A stretch of DNA of 41,448 nt from Glycomyces albidus (GTDB lineage: Bacteria > Actinomycetota > Actinomycetes > Mycobacteriales > Micromonosporaceae): positions 7,265 through 48,712 of the forward strand of contig NZ_WIAO01000035.1 of the NCBI RefSeq assembly GCF_009451885.1, in the 5' to 3' direction. Shown here piece by piece: positions 8,757 through 15,843 of this stretch. The translations under genes were made by a program, and so were the position numbers. The notes under the pieces are model-generated. The model did not search any database. It saw only the letters and a program-made list of their open reading frames with translations, and was not told the DNA's origin. How positions within the stretch are numbered: the stretch's first letter is position 1; each line of letters begins with the position of its first letter.

Positions 8757-9641
8757 CTATCCGAGCGGGCAGGTCCCTCGCGACTCCTGGATCGCGGATC
8801 CGGTGGGGACGGGGCAGAGGAACTGCGTGTAGCGGGTGTCGTCGTCGACGAACCGCTTGAGCCACGAGATCGCGTACTTCGCGATCGTGGTGTTGGAGGT
8901 GTTGGGCGCGAAGTGGCTCGCGCCGTTCAGCTCGATGTACATCTTCTCGGCCGAGCTGGGGACGGTGTTGTAGAACGGCTCGCTGTGGGAGCCGACCGGG
9001 GCGACCGAGTCGTTCTCGGCGCCGAAGATCAGGGTCGGCGTGCTGACGGTGGACCACGTCTTCGTGGTGTGCCACGGGGTCATCGGGATGATCGCCTGGA
9101 GGTCCGGGTTCTCGCGGGCGGCTTCGAGCGAGCCGCCGCCGCCCATGGAGTGGCCCATGACGGCGAGGCGGTCCTCGTCGACGCGGGTGCGGACGCTGCT
9201 GCGGTCGGTGAGGTAGTCGAGGGCGGCCAGGGCCTGGTCGGCGCGTTGTCCGGGCTGGTCGAGGGTGGTCTCGGTGTCGATCGTGAAGACCACGAAGCCC
9301 TGCGAGGCGATGCGCGGTCCGAGCCAGGCGATCGAGGACTCCAGGGCGGTGAACCCGGGGACGACGACCACGGCGCCGAACGTGCCGTCCGCGGTGGTGG
9401 TCGGGTAGTAGATCGTGCCGCCGCCGAACCCGCTCACGAGCGAGGAGACGCTCGTGGTCGACACCGAGTAGTGGCCGCGGACGGCCTCGATGCTCGAGTT
9501 CGTCGGGTCGGGGCCGCGCTCGTACGGGTTGTCCTGCGCCGCAGCCGGATTCGGGGCGACTGCGACGGCGATGCCGACCGCGGCCGACAGCAGTGCGGAG
9601 AAGACGGCGGCGAGGAGCCGCCGCTGCTTGATAGCCTTCAT
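8757..9641 (-). CDS. Secreted polyester hydrolase (cutinase / PET-hydrolase family)
   Basis: A 294-residue exported alpha/beta hydrolase. The signal peptide is about residues 1-35, and the mature protein begins QDNPYERGPDPT, as in Thermobifida cutinases. The hallmarks of type I PET hydrolases are all present: GHSMGGGGSL with Ser165, Asp211 in GAENDSVAP, His243 in GASHFAPN, the Trp190 wall residue in MTPWH, and a C-terminal disulfide pair Cys276/Cys291. Compared with TfCut2, the oxyanion-loop PGYTG reads PGFTA here: Phe97 replaces Tyr60 and Ala99 replaces Gly62. Two residues are missing before the nucleophile elbow. Such enzymes cleave cutin, aliphatic polyesters and PET outside the cell. AAGGAGG lies about 5 nt before ATG 9641. 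The activity on any given polymer is inferred. Confidence 0.93.
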   Translation of the reverse strand: MKAIKQRRLLAAVFSALLSAAVGIAVAVAPNPAAAQDNPYERGPDPTNSSIEAVRGHYSVSTTSVSSLVSGFGGGTIYYPTTTADGTFGAVVVVPGFTALESSIAWLGPRIASQGFVVFTIDTETTLDQPGQRADQALAALDYLTDRSSVRTRVDEDRLAVMGHSMGGGGSLEAARENPDLQAIIPMTPWHTTKTWSTVSTPTLIFGAENDSVAPVGSHSEPFYNTVPSSAEKMYIELNGASHFAPNTSNTTIAKYAISWLKRFVDDDTRYTQFLCPVPTGSAIQESRGTCPLG

Positions 9642-9716
9642 ACGTCCTCCTTGACGTGAGTCATCAAGTGATGGACGTAAATATCTACTGGTGGACGGCG
9701 GCGCGCATCGGTGAAA

Positions 9717-10751
9717 TCACCGGTCGTCTTCGATTAAGGCCCGCGCCGACTCGATCGCGAACTCCGCCTCGGCCGTGGCGGCCGCGTAGTGGAGGCGGCG
9801 CATGGACCGGATCGCCGAGCGGATCTCCTGCAGGTACCCGCTCGCACTGTGCCGCTTGCGGAAGTGCGGCTCGGGGAGCGTGGCGGGGTCGACGCCGACG
9901 GTGTCGATCGTGCAGCCGTACGGCAGTCCCATGTGGGCGATCGCGTCGCAGTGCTGGAACGCCGTGTAGGGCGCGGAGGTCACGACCAGGACGCTGTCGC
10001 CGGGCGTCAGGTCGACGACCTCGTCGGCCCAGAACCGGCAGGTGTCCACGGTGTCGGCGCGGCGCCGGTCGGGCGCCGAGGACGGGGCCGCGACGGCCCG
10101 CACGGTCACCGGCCCGGCCTCGTAGGACGCCACCTTCCACGACCGGCCCGGCTCGCGGTGGGGGTCGCCGCCCGCGTCGATGCGCGGCTCGCCCTCGATG
10201 CCGAAGGCGCGCTTGAGGCTCGCCTCGATCGCGTCGACCTCGAAGGCGCCGCAGTGGAGTCCGCTCAGGGCGGCCGACTCGTGGTCGGCGGTGCCGAGCG
10301 GGCGGAAGCCGCCGACGCCGGTGACGTTGTCGGCGCCCGTCCCGGCGGCGAGCAGCTCCGCGGCGAAGCGGGTCCGGAACAGGCACGACGAGACGAGCCC
10401 CCCGAGGACGAGGACGTGCGTGTAGTGCTCGAGCCGCGGCTTGAGCTCCGGTCCGAGCCCGAGGGCCAGGGCCGCTTCGGTGACGGCGAGCTCCTGCTCG
10501 GGGCCGAGCGGCTGCGGCGCGGTCTCGTGGCGCTCGCGTCCGGCCCGGAAGTCCCAGTGGACGGCGGAGAACGCTTCGAGGTACGCCAGGTCGGTCGCGG
10601 TGCCGGCCCCCGGGAGCGAGCCGCCGAAGCGGTGCAGGAGGGCGGCCATGGGTTCGGATTCGACCCAGGCGGCGACGTCGTCGAGGAGCGAGCGGGGGCC
10701 GGAGTCACGGCCTTCGTAGTGCGGCAATCGCACGGGTGCGAACTCGGGCAT
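9717..10751 (-). CDS. Conserved hypothetical, possibly YdcF/ElyC-like (DUF218) fold
   Basis: A soluble 344-residue protein with no signal peptide. The middle contains HYTHVLVLGGLVSSCLFRTRFAAELL and then VTGVGGFRPL. Further on come DSVLVVTSAPYTAFQHCDAIAHMGLPYG and a final YLQEIRSAIRSM helix. This order (nucleotide-fold-like strand ending in LGG, then a VTS strand with a following helix and an E-x-R helix) is reminiscent of the DUF218/YdcF group, but the resemblance is weak and may be convergent. It is encoded 75 bp upstream of the polyester hydrolase on the same strand and may share a transcript. No ribosome site is evident before ATG 10751, so it may be leaderless. Function unknown. Confidence 0.75.
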   Translation of the reverse strand: MPEFAPVRLPHYEGRDSGPRSLLDDVAAWVESEPMAALLHRFGGSLPGAGTATDLAYLEAFSAVHWDFRAGRERHETAPQPLGPEQELAVTEAALALGLGPELKPRLEHYTHVLVLGGLVSSCLFRTRFAAELLAAGTGADNVTGVGGFRPLGTADHESAALSGLHCGAFEVDAIEASLKRAFGIEGEPRIDAGGDPHREPGRSWKVASYEAGPVTVRAVAAPSSAPDRRRADTVDTCRFWADEVVDLTPGDSVLVVTSAPYTAFQHCDAIAHMGLPYGCTIDTVGVDPATLPEPHFRKRHSASGYLQEIRSAIRSMRRLHYAAATAEAEFAIESARALIEDDR

Positions 10752-11038
10752 GGCTAGTCCGATCTGCGGAGGGAGTCGCGGCCTTGTGAGCCGTGGTGGT
10801 GTTGGGGCTCATGCTAATCGGTTACTGCGTGTACTTCTCTGTTCAGACCAGGTGAAACGCCGTGTCGCCGCCCAAACACGCCGCGGCTCCGCAGTCTGGG
10901 GCCGGGGAGGCGGCGTGGGGCCCGGTACCGCGGGAGTGGCCGGGTGGGTGTGCTCATGGCGGGCTCCGAGTGATCCTTTTGATGGGAAGGCGCTCTCAGC
11001 TTTCCTGTCAGTTGCCTCCGATGCGCACTCGGCAAACC
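10752..11038. other. 287-bp intergenic space with a paired direct repeat
   Basis: No convincing gene is present. A leftward 47-codon frame beginning at 10957 has a GGAG at a plausible distance but no recognisable features. The only structured element is the CTCTCAG-N5-CTGTCAG direct repeat at 10993-11011, listed separately. Confidence 0.4.
10993..11011. promoter_or_regulatory. Direct repeat CTCTCAG-N5-CTGTCAG, candidate response-regulator site
   Basis: Two 7-bp units with 12-bp period. Paired direct repeats at about one helical turn are typical of OmpR-family regulators, and the CTCAG core is reminiscent of MprA-type sites of mycobacteria. It would sit upstream of leftward transcripts reaching the gene at 10751. 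The regulator is not known. Confidence 0.35.
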
Positions 11039-11746
11039 TCAGCCGGGGATCACGGCCTGTCGGACTTCCGTCAGTAGCGCCCGCATGGCGGTCTCGGCGT
11101 CGTCGGCGCGGCCGGAGGCGACTGCGGCGGCGACGGCCTCGTGCAGGTCGAGGGCCTCGGGGACCGGCCGGTGGGGCATGAGGCCGAGCTGGGTGCGGCC
11201 GCGCAGGACCGCGCCGACGGCGTCGGCGAGTGCGCCGAACATCTCATTGCCGCTGGCGCGCAGGAGGAGCGCGTGGAACTCGACGTCGCGTTCCATGAAC
11301 TCGGCGAGGTCGCCCGCCTCGCCGAGCCGGCGCAGGACGGCGGCGAGTTCGACGATGCGGGCGCGCTGGCCGGGCGCGGCGGCGCGGGCGGCCGCGGCGG
11401 CGGCGACGGGCTCGACGGCGACGCGCATCTCGGTGAGGGTGCGGAGCTGGGCGTTGCGGCCCGGTCCGGCGAGGCGCCACCAGATGACCTTGGGGTCGAA
11501 GACGTTCCATTCGGCGATGGGGCGCACGGTGATGCCGACGCGGCGGCGGGAGCGGACCAGGCCCATGGACTCCAGGACCCGCATGGCCTCGCGGGCGACG
11601 GTGCGGGAGACGCCGAACCGCTCCTGGATGCCGTCGAGGTTGAGCACGTGCCCTTCGGGCAGTTCGCCGGAGGCGATCGCGAGACCGAGCTTGTCGAGCA
11701 CGGGGTCGTGGAGGCCCGTGCCCGGTTGGTTTCGCCGATCGCCCAT
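11039..11746 (-). CDS. FCD-domain GntR-family regulator, probably of gluconate use
   Basis: The 235-residue protein has an N-terminal winged helix at about residues 15-75 (LGLAIASGELPEGHVLNLDGIQERFGVSRTVAREAMRVLESMGLV). The all-helical FCD effector domain follows, with the metal/ligand-binding residues expected in MRVAVEP, ERDVEFHALLLRASGN and DLHEAVAAAV (Asp/His). It belongs to the FadR subgroup that often senses sugar acids. It is divergent from gluconokinase across 94 bp holding repeated TTACCTTTC elements, so I infer that it represses gntK and possibly itself in the absence of gluconate. AGGA lies 8 nt upstream of ATG 11746. Confidence 0.9.
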   Translation of the reverse strand: MGDRRNQPGTGLHDPVLDKLGLAIASGELPEGHVLNLDGIQERFGVSRTVAREAMRVLESMGLVRSRRRVGITVRPIAEWNVFDPKVIWWRLAGPGRNAQLRTLTEMRVAVEPVAAAAAARAAAPGQRARIVELAAVLRRLGEAGDLAEFMERDVEFHALLLRASGNEMFGALADAVGAVLRGRTQLGLMPHRPVPEALDLHEAVAAAVASGRADDAETAMRALLTEVRQAVIPG

Positions 11747-11787
11747 GACGGCATCCTAGCGGGGGACGGGTTGCACCACGTCATGAA

Positions 11788-11824
11788 TGGTGTTACCTTT
11801 CCGATTCAAAAGTATTACCTTTCA
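11788..11824 (+). promoter_or_regulatory. Twin TTACCTTTC elements, candidate GntR operators
   Basis: TTACCTTTC occurs at 11793-11801 and 11815-11823, 22 bp (two helical turns) apart. The first lies in a GGTGTTACC dyad and the second in an AAGTATTACCTT near-dyad, both fitting the short GT/AC palindromes of FadR-type regulators. They lie 17-48 bp before gntK. Confidence 0.55.
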
Positions 11825-11840
11825 ATGGGGAGCGGTGCAG

Positions 11841-12344
11841 ATGGCGACGACCTGCCTGGTGGTCATGGGTGTGTCGGGATCGGGCAAGACCACGGTCGCG
11901 CATGAGCTCGCCCGGCGGCTGGGCTGGCCGTTCGCCGAAGGCGACGAGCTCCACACCGAGGCGAACATCGCCAAGATGAGCGCGGGCGTGCCGCTCACCG
12001 ACGCCGACCGCGAGCCGTGGCTGCGGCGCGTGCGCGACTGGATCAGCGCCGAGGACGCCGCCGGACGCTCCACGGTCGTCACCTGCTCGGCCCTCAAACG
12101 CTCCTACCGGGACCTCCTGCGCGAGGCCGGCGCCCGCGTCCGCTTCGTCCACCTCGACGGCACGCGTGAGCTCATCGCCGCCCGGCTCGCCCACCGCAGC
12201 GGCCACTTCATGCCCCCGGCGCTCCTGGACTCCCAGTTCGCGGCCCTCGAGCCGCTCGGCGAGGACGAGGACGGCATCGCCGTCGACGTGTCCGACACCC
12301 CCGAGGACATCGCCACCGAGGTCATCGCCGCCTTCGATCTCTAG
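11841..12344 (+). CDS. gntK: Gluconokinase (thermoresistant type)
   Basis: Phosphorylates D-gluconate to 6-phosphogluconate for the pentose-phosphate or Entner-Doudoroff pathway. The 167-residue length is typical of the small P-loop type. Walker A GVSGSGKTT is at residues 10-18. EGDELHTEANIAKMSAGVPLTDADREPWL carries the substrate-binding motif of the family. VTCSALKRSYRDLLR and GHFMPPALLDSQFAALEPL are near-invariant in GntK. The start is ATG 11841, with GGGGAG 9 nt upstream; an upstream in-frame start at 11787 would overlap the operators. No gluconate permease is adjacent. Confidence 0.95.
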   Translation: MATTCLVVMGVSGSGKTTVAHELARRLGWPFAEGDELHTEANIAKMSAGVPLTDADREPWLRRVRDWISAEDAAGRSTVVTCSALKRSYRDLLREAGARVRFVHLDGTRELIAARLAHRSGHFMPPALLDSQFAALEPLGEDEDGIAVDVSDTPEDIATEVIAAFDL

Positions 12345-12359
12345 GCCCGGAAAGGGACA

Positions 12360-12382
12360 GAGGCGGGCGCCCGGCCCGCCTC
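12360..12382. terminator. Bidirectional hairpin between gntK and the amidohydrolase gene
   Basis: GAGGCGGG at 12360-12367 pairs with CCCGCCTC at 12375-12382. It lies between the converging stop codons at 12344 and 12409 and can serve both genes. Confidence 0.6.
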
Positions 12383-12408
12383 TCCCGTCAGTGCCGCTCT
12401 CAGTGCCC

Positions 12409-13599
12409 CTAGCCGCGGTTCATGCGGCGCACGGCCAGCTCCGCGAGGAGCGCCGCGCCGTCGGCGAGCACCGAGTCGTCGAACGCGGCCCGCGGCGAGT
12501 GGTTCGAGGCCGCCTCGCTCAGGTCCTCCTTCACGGTGGCGCCGTAGAACATGTAGCTCCCGGGCACCGCCTCCAGGACCCGCGAGAAGTCCTCCGAGCC
12601 CATGACCGGGTCGGGCATCTCGGTGTACCGGTCCTCGCCGAACAGGTCCTTCACCGTCTCGGCGACGAACGCGGCCTCGTCGGCGTCGTTGATCGTCGCC
12701 GGGTACTCCCGCACGAACCGCACTTCGGCGGTGAGGCCGTGCGCGGTCGCGATGGCCTCGGCGAGCTGCACCGACTCCTTCTCGACCTGCGCGAGCGCCT
12801 CCTCGGAGAAGGTCCTGACCGTGGCCTCGAACGTCGCGTCGTCGGGGATGATGTTGTGCCGGGTCCCGGCGTGGAAGGTGCCGACGGTGATGACGATCGG
12901 CTCGAACACGCTGAACCGGCGGGTGATGAGGTTCTGCAGCGCGGTGACGATCTCGGCGGCCACCGGGATCGGGTCGAGCGTGGTGTGCGGGCGCGAGCCG
13001 TGCCCGCCCTTGCCGACCACGGTCACGAACAGCCCCGACGACGCGGCCATCATCGGGCCCGGCTTGGTGGTGAACACGCCGCGCGGCACCATGTCCGAGA
13101 TGACGTGCAGCCCGTAGGCGGCGTCGACCTTGCGGCCGGCGGCCTCGAGGACGCCCTCGGCGATCATGTGGCCGGCGCCGTCCCAGCCCTCCTCGCCGGG
13201 CTGGAACATGAACACGACGTCCCCGGCGAGTTCATTTTTATGGGCCGCAAGCAGTCTCGCCGCACCGACGAGCCCCGCGGTGTGGAGGTCGTGCCCGCAC
13301 GCGTGCATCGTGCCGGCGTGCCGGGAGACGTACTCGGCGTCGTTCTCCTCGGTGACCGGGAGGGCGTCCATGTCGCCGCGCAGCAGTACCGCGGGCCCGG
13401 GCCGGCCGCCGCGGAGGACCGCGGTGACGGCGGTGGACGTCTGCCCCAAGGTGATCTCGAGCGGCAGGCCCTCCAGCGCTCGGAGGACGGCCGCCTGCGT
13501 CTTGGGCAGGTCGAGCCCGATCTCGGGGATCTGGTGGAGTTCGCGGCGCAGCGCGATCAGGTCGCCTCGGATGGCGGCGGCCTCTTCCCGGAAGTCCAT
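12409..13599 (-). CDS. M20-family amidohydrolase (N-acyl amino acid / hippurate hydrolase type)
   Basis: A cytosolic 396-residue metallohydrolase of the M20D group, which removes acyl groups from N-acyl amino acids. The metal-binding motifs are visible: RGDMDALPVTE (74-84), HACGHDLHTAG (99-109, with Cys101, His103 and His106 expected to bind metals), and FQPGEEGWDGA (132-142, with Glu136/Glu137). A dimerisation-domain segment GKGGHGSRPHTTLDPI follows, and a C-terminal MGSEDFSRV supplies a further ligand region. The substrate cannot be told from sequence. ATG 13599 is preceded by AGGAG at 6 nt. It stands alone between two hairpins, so it is probably monocistronic. Confidence 0.92.
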   Translation of the reverse strand: MDFREEAAAIRGDLIALRRELHQIPEIGLDLPKTQAAVLRALEGLPLEITLGQTSTAVTAVLRGGRPGPAVLLRGDMDALPVTEENDAEYVSRHAGTMHACGHDLHTAGLVGAARLLAAHKNELAGDVVFMFQPGEEGWDGAGHMIAEGVLEAAGRKVDAAYGLHVISDMVPRGVFTTKPGPMMAASSGLFVTVVGKGGHGSRPHTTLDPIPVAAEIVTALQNLITRRFSVFEPIVITVGTFHAGTRHNIIPDDATFEATVRTFSEEALAQVEKESVQLAEAIATAHGLTAEVRFVREYPATINDADEAAFVAETVKDLFGEDRYTEMPDPVMGSEDFSRVLEAVPGSYMFYGATVKEDLSEAASNHSPRAAFDDSVLADGAALLAELAVRRMNRG

Positions 13600-13689
13600 G
13601 TGCGCTCCTGCATATCGGGGTCTCAATGCTAGCCGGGCGGTCAGTACGCCTGGTGGTGGCAATACTGCCACGCCCGGCGGCGCGCACGC

Positions 13690-13720
13690 GGACGGCCCGG
13701 GGCCCCGCCCCGGGCCGTCC
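13690..13720 (-). terminator. 14-bp perfect hairpin after the 5'-nucleotidase gene
   Basis: GGACGGCCCGGGGC at 13690-13703 pairs with 13707-13720 around a 3-nt loop. It is 33 bp past the stop of the leftward gene. Extremely stable, without a U-tract. Confidence 0.65.
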
Positions 13721-13753
13721 GCCGACCGCAGCGGTTCCCGGCCGGGACGGGCC

Positions 13754-15535
13754 CTAGAACACCGGCACGCCGTCGCGGGTAAGCACCCAGTCCACCGACG
13801 CGAACTCGGCCGGGTCGAGGGCGCCCTTCGCGGTGACCCACTCGATGATGCGGGTGCGGATCTCGATCGACTCGCTCCACAGCTCCTGGGCCGCGGCCAC
13901 GTGCGGGAAGTTCCCGCCGCCGTTCGCGCGGTAGTTGTTGACCGCGAACACGAACCGCTGCGCGTCGTCCACGTCGGCGCCCGCGTGCCTGAGGTTCGCG
14001 ATCCGCGACCCGGCCGGCTTCGCGATGTCGATCTCGTAGGTGAAGCCCGAGACGTAGTCGTAGTTGTAGTCTGGCCGGTTGCCCGCATTGGTGATCGCGT
14101 CCGGGTCCATGGCCGCCCCGGCCGCGGTCTGCACGAAGTACGCCGCCGAGTACTCCAGGTAGTCCCGGATCTGGGCGCCCGTCAAGAGCTTGGCGACCAG
14201 CGTGTTGTCGTAGATGTACAGGCTCGACAGGTCTTTGATCCGCACGTCGCCCGCCGGGATCAGCGAGGTCCGCGAGAACGGCGACGCCTGCGAGACCACC
14301 GGCAGGTCCGCGTGCTCGGTCCCGGCCAGCGCGGCCTTGACCGTGTCCTCCTGGACCTTCGTGATGAGGTCGATGATGGGCTCGTCCTTGTAGCGGGCCT
14401 CGGCGGTGTCGAGGTCGATGGCCGCCTGGCCGACGACCTGGTTGACGTACGCGACGACCTCGCCGTGCTCGTCGGTGAGGATCTCGGTGATCCGCTCGTG
14501 CTCCTCGACGGTGTTCGAGTTGAGGACGGAGGCGCCGATGGATTCGACGGTCCACTTGCCGTGCTTCCACACCAGGTCGAAGTCGAAGCGGGTGAGGCGC
14601 TGGCCGTAGCAGAGGGGCTCGGAGAGGACGACTTCGCCGCCGTCGGGGCCGGCGACGCGGGTCTCGGGGATCTCGATGTGGGCGTGGCCGACGAGGATCG
14701 CGTCGATGCCGGGGACGGTCTCGGCGACGATCTTGGAGGCGTTCTCGATGCCGAGGCCGGTGGAGGTGTCGTAGGCGGAGGTGCCGGAGGTGCCCGAGTG
14801 GGCGGAGATGACGACGACGTCGACGCCCTCTTCCTCGCGCAGGTGCGCGACCCAGTGGGCGGCTTCGGTCTCGAGGCCGGGGAACTCGAGGACGCCGTCG
14901 ACGATGGCCTTGTCCCAGATGGTGACGCCGGGTGTGCACAGGCCGAGGATGCCGACTTTGACGTCGCGTCCGCGCGGGGTGCGCAGGCGCGTGATGTGGT
15001 AGGGCGGGAAGGCGGGGCGGCCGGTCTCGGTGTCGATGACGTTGGCGCCCAGGAGGGGGAAGTGGAGCTGGGACTCGAATTTGCGGAGGGTGTCGAGGCC
15101 GTAGTTGAACTCGTGGTTGCCGAGTGCGGCGGCGTCGTAGTCGATGGCGTTCATGGCCTGGGCCATGGGGTGGACGGGGCCGCCGTCCTGGGCGATGGGG
15201 TCGACGCGCGCGTAGTAGTAGGCCAGGGGCGTGCCCTGGATGGTGTCGCCGGCGTCGATGAGGATGGTGTTCTCGCGGCCGACCTCGTCGCGGACCTGCT
15301 CGACGAGGGTGGCGACGCGGGCGAGGCCGCGGGTGTTGCCGGCGGCGTCGGTGTAGGCGGCGTCCTTGAAGTAGTCCCAGTTGAAGACGTTCCCGTGGAG
15401 GTCGGTGGTGCCCATGACGGTGAACGAGTAGCGCTTCGCGGACTGCTTCGCCGAGGCGGGCGAGGCGGTGAGCGCGGCGGCGGCCGCCCCCGCGGCGGCC
15501 GATGCGCCGAGGAGGGTTCTGCGGTTGACTGGCAT
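13754..15535 (-). CDS. Exported bifunctional 5'-nucleotidase / cyclic nucleotide phosphodiesterase
   Basis: A 593-residue metallophosphoesterase of the UshA/CpdB family, releasing phosphate from extracellular nucleotides. A Tat-type leader MPVNRRTLLGASAAAG with cleavage near residue 30 directs export. Metal-binding motifs appear in order: TTDLHGN (43-49), DAGDTIQGTP (about 94-103), LGNHEFNYG (about 137-145), and SAHSG with a later GHAHIEIP. The C-terminal 5'-nucleotidase domain has YDNTLVAKLLTGAQIRDYLEYSA and AVNNYRANGGGNFP, which fit the 2',3'-cyclic phosphodiesterase branch. AGGAG precedes ATG 15535. It is divergent from a second exported phosphatase, suggesting a phosphate-scavenging pair. 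Confidence 0.92.
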   Translation of the reverse strand: MPVNRRTLLGASAAAGAAAAALTASPASAKQSAKRYSFTVMGTTDLHGNVFNWDYFKDAAYTDAAGNTRGLARVATLVEQVRDEVGRENTILIDAGDTIQGTPLAYYYARVDPIAQDGGPVHPMAQAMNAIDYDAAALGNHEFNYGLDTLRKFESQLHFPLLGANVIDTETGRPAFPPYHITRLRTPRGRDVKVGILGLCTPGVTIWDKAIVDGVLEFPGLETEAAHWVAHLREEEGVDVVVISAHSGTSGTSAYDTSTGLGIENASKIVAETVPGIDAILVGHAHIEIPETRVAGPDGGEVVLSEPLCYGQRLTRFDFDLVWKHGKWTVESIGASVLNSNTVEEHERITEILTDEHGEVVAYVNQVVGQAAIDLDTAEARYKDEPIIDLITKVQEDTVKAALAGTEHADLPVVSQASPFSRTSLIPAGDVRIKDLSSLYIYDNTLVAKLLTGAQIRDYLEYSAAYFVQTAAGAAMDPDAITNAGNRPDYNYDYVSGFTYEIDIAKPAGSRIANLRHAGADVDDAQRFVFAVNNYRANGGGNFPHVAAAQELWSESIEIRTRIIEWVTAKGALDPAEFASVDWVLTRDGVPVF

Positions 15536-15843
15536 TCGGGGTTGCTCCTAACTCAGCACCTGGGGAAACGCGAGAGGTCCGTGGAGTATTGCACCTGACC
15601 TCGGGTGTCATCCCATGACCCCATCTTGAACGACGGGTGTCGATGCCGCAACGAATCGGCCGGAGCCGCCGAACCGCCGCCGGTCGTGCCGCCTCATGAC
15701 CCTTGTCCGCCACCGGCCGTTCACCTGCGCTGGCGAGGCTTCGTCCCGGCGGTGATCGTCCCGAAGGCGATCCCCGTCGCCGCGGCCCGGCACCGCGTCG
15801 GGCCGCTTCCTCCCGGCCGCTCTCCCCGAAAGTGGAACACCAT
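15536..15843. other. 308-bp divergent promoter region between two exported phosphatases
   Basis: It holds no gene I can support. At 15719-15729 the sequence GTTCACCTGCG matches one 11-bp unit of the actinobacterial PhoP box, but no adjacent second unit is clear, so Pho control is only a possibility. No clear -10/-35 pair was found for either gene. Confidence 0.35.

Noticed and set aside
10814..11035. Leftward short frame (possible 47-residue peptide from ATG 10957)
   Set aside because: Arg/Pro-rich with no signal or family features. A GGAG upstream is not enough, though the nearby direct repeat keeps it a weak possibility.
11787..11840. Earlier start for gluconokinase
   Set aside because: It would place the operator repeats within the coding region; ATG 11841 has a good ribosome site and begins directly at the first beta strand of the P-loop fold.
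13130..15598. Rightward 822-codon frame opposite the amidohydrolase and nucleotidase genes
   Set aside because: No domain, no ribosome site, antisense to two well-supported enzymes.
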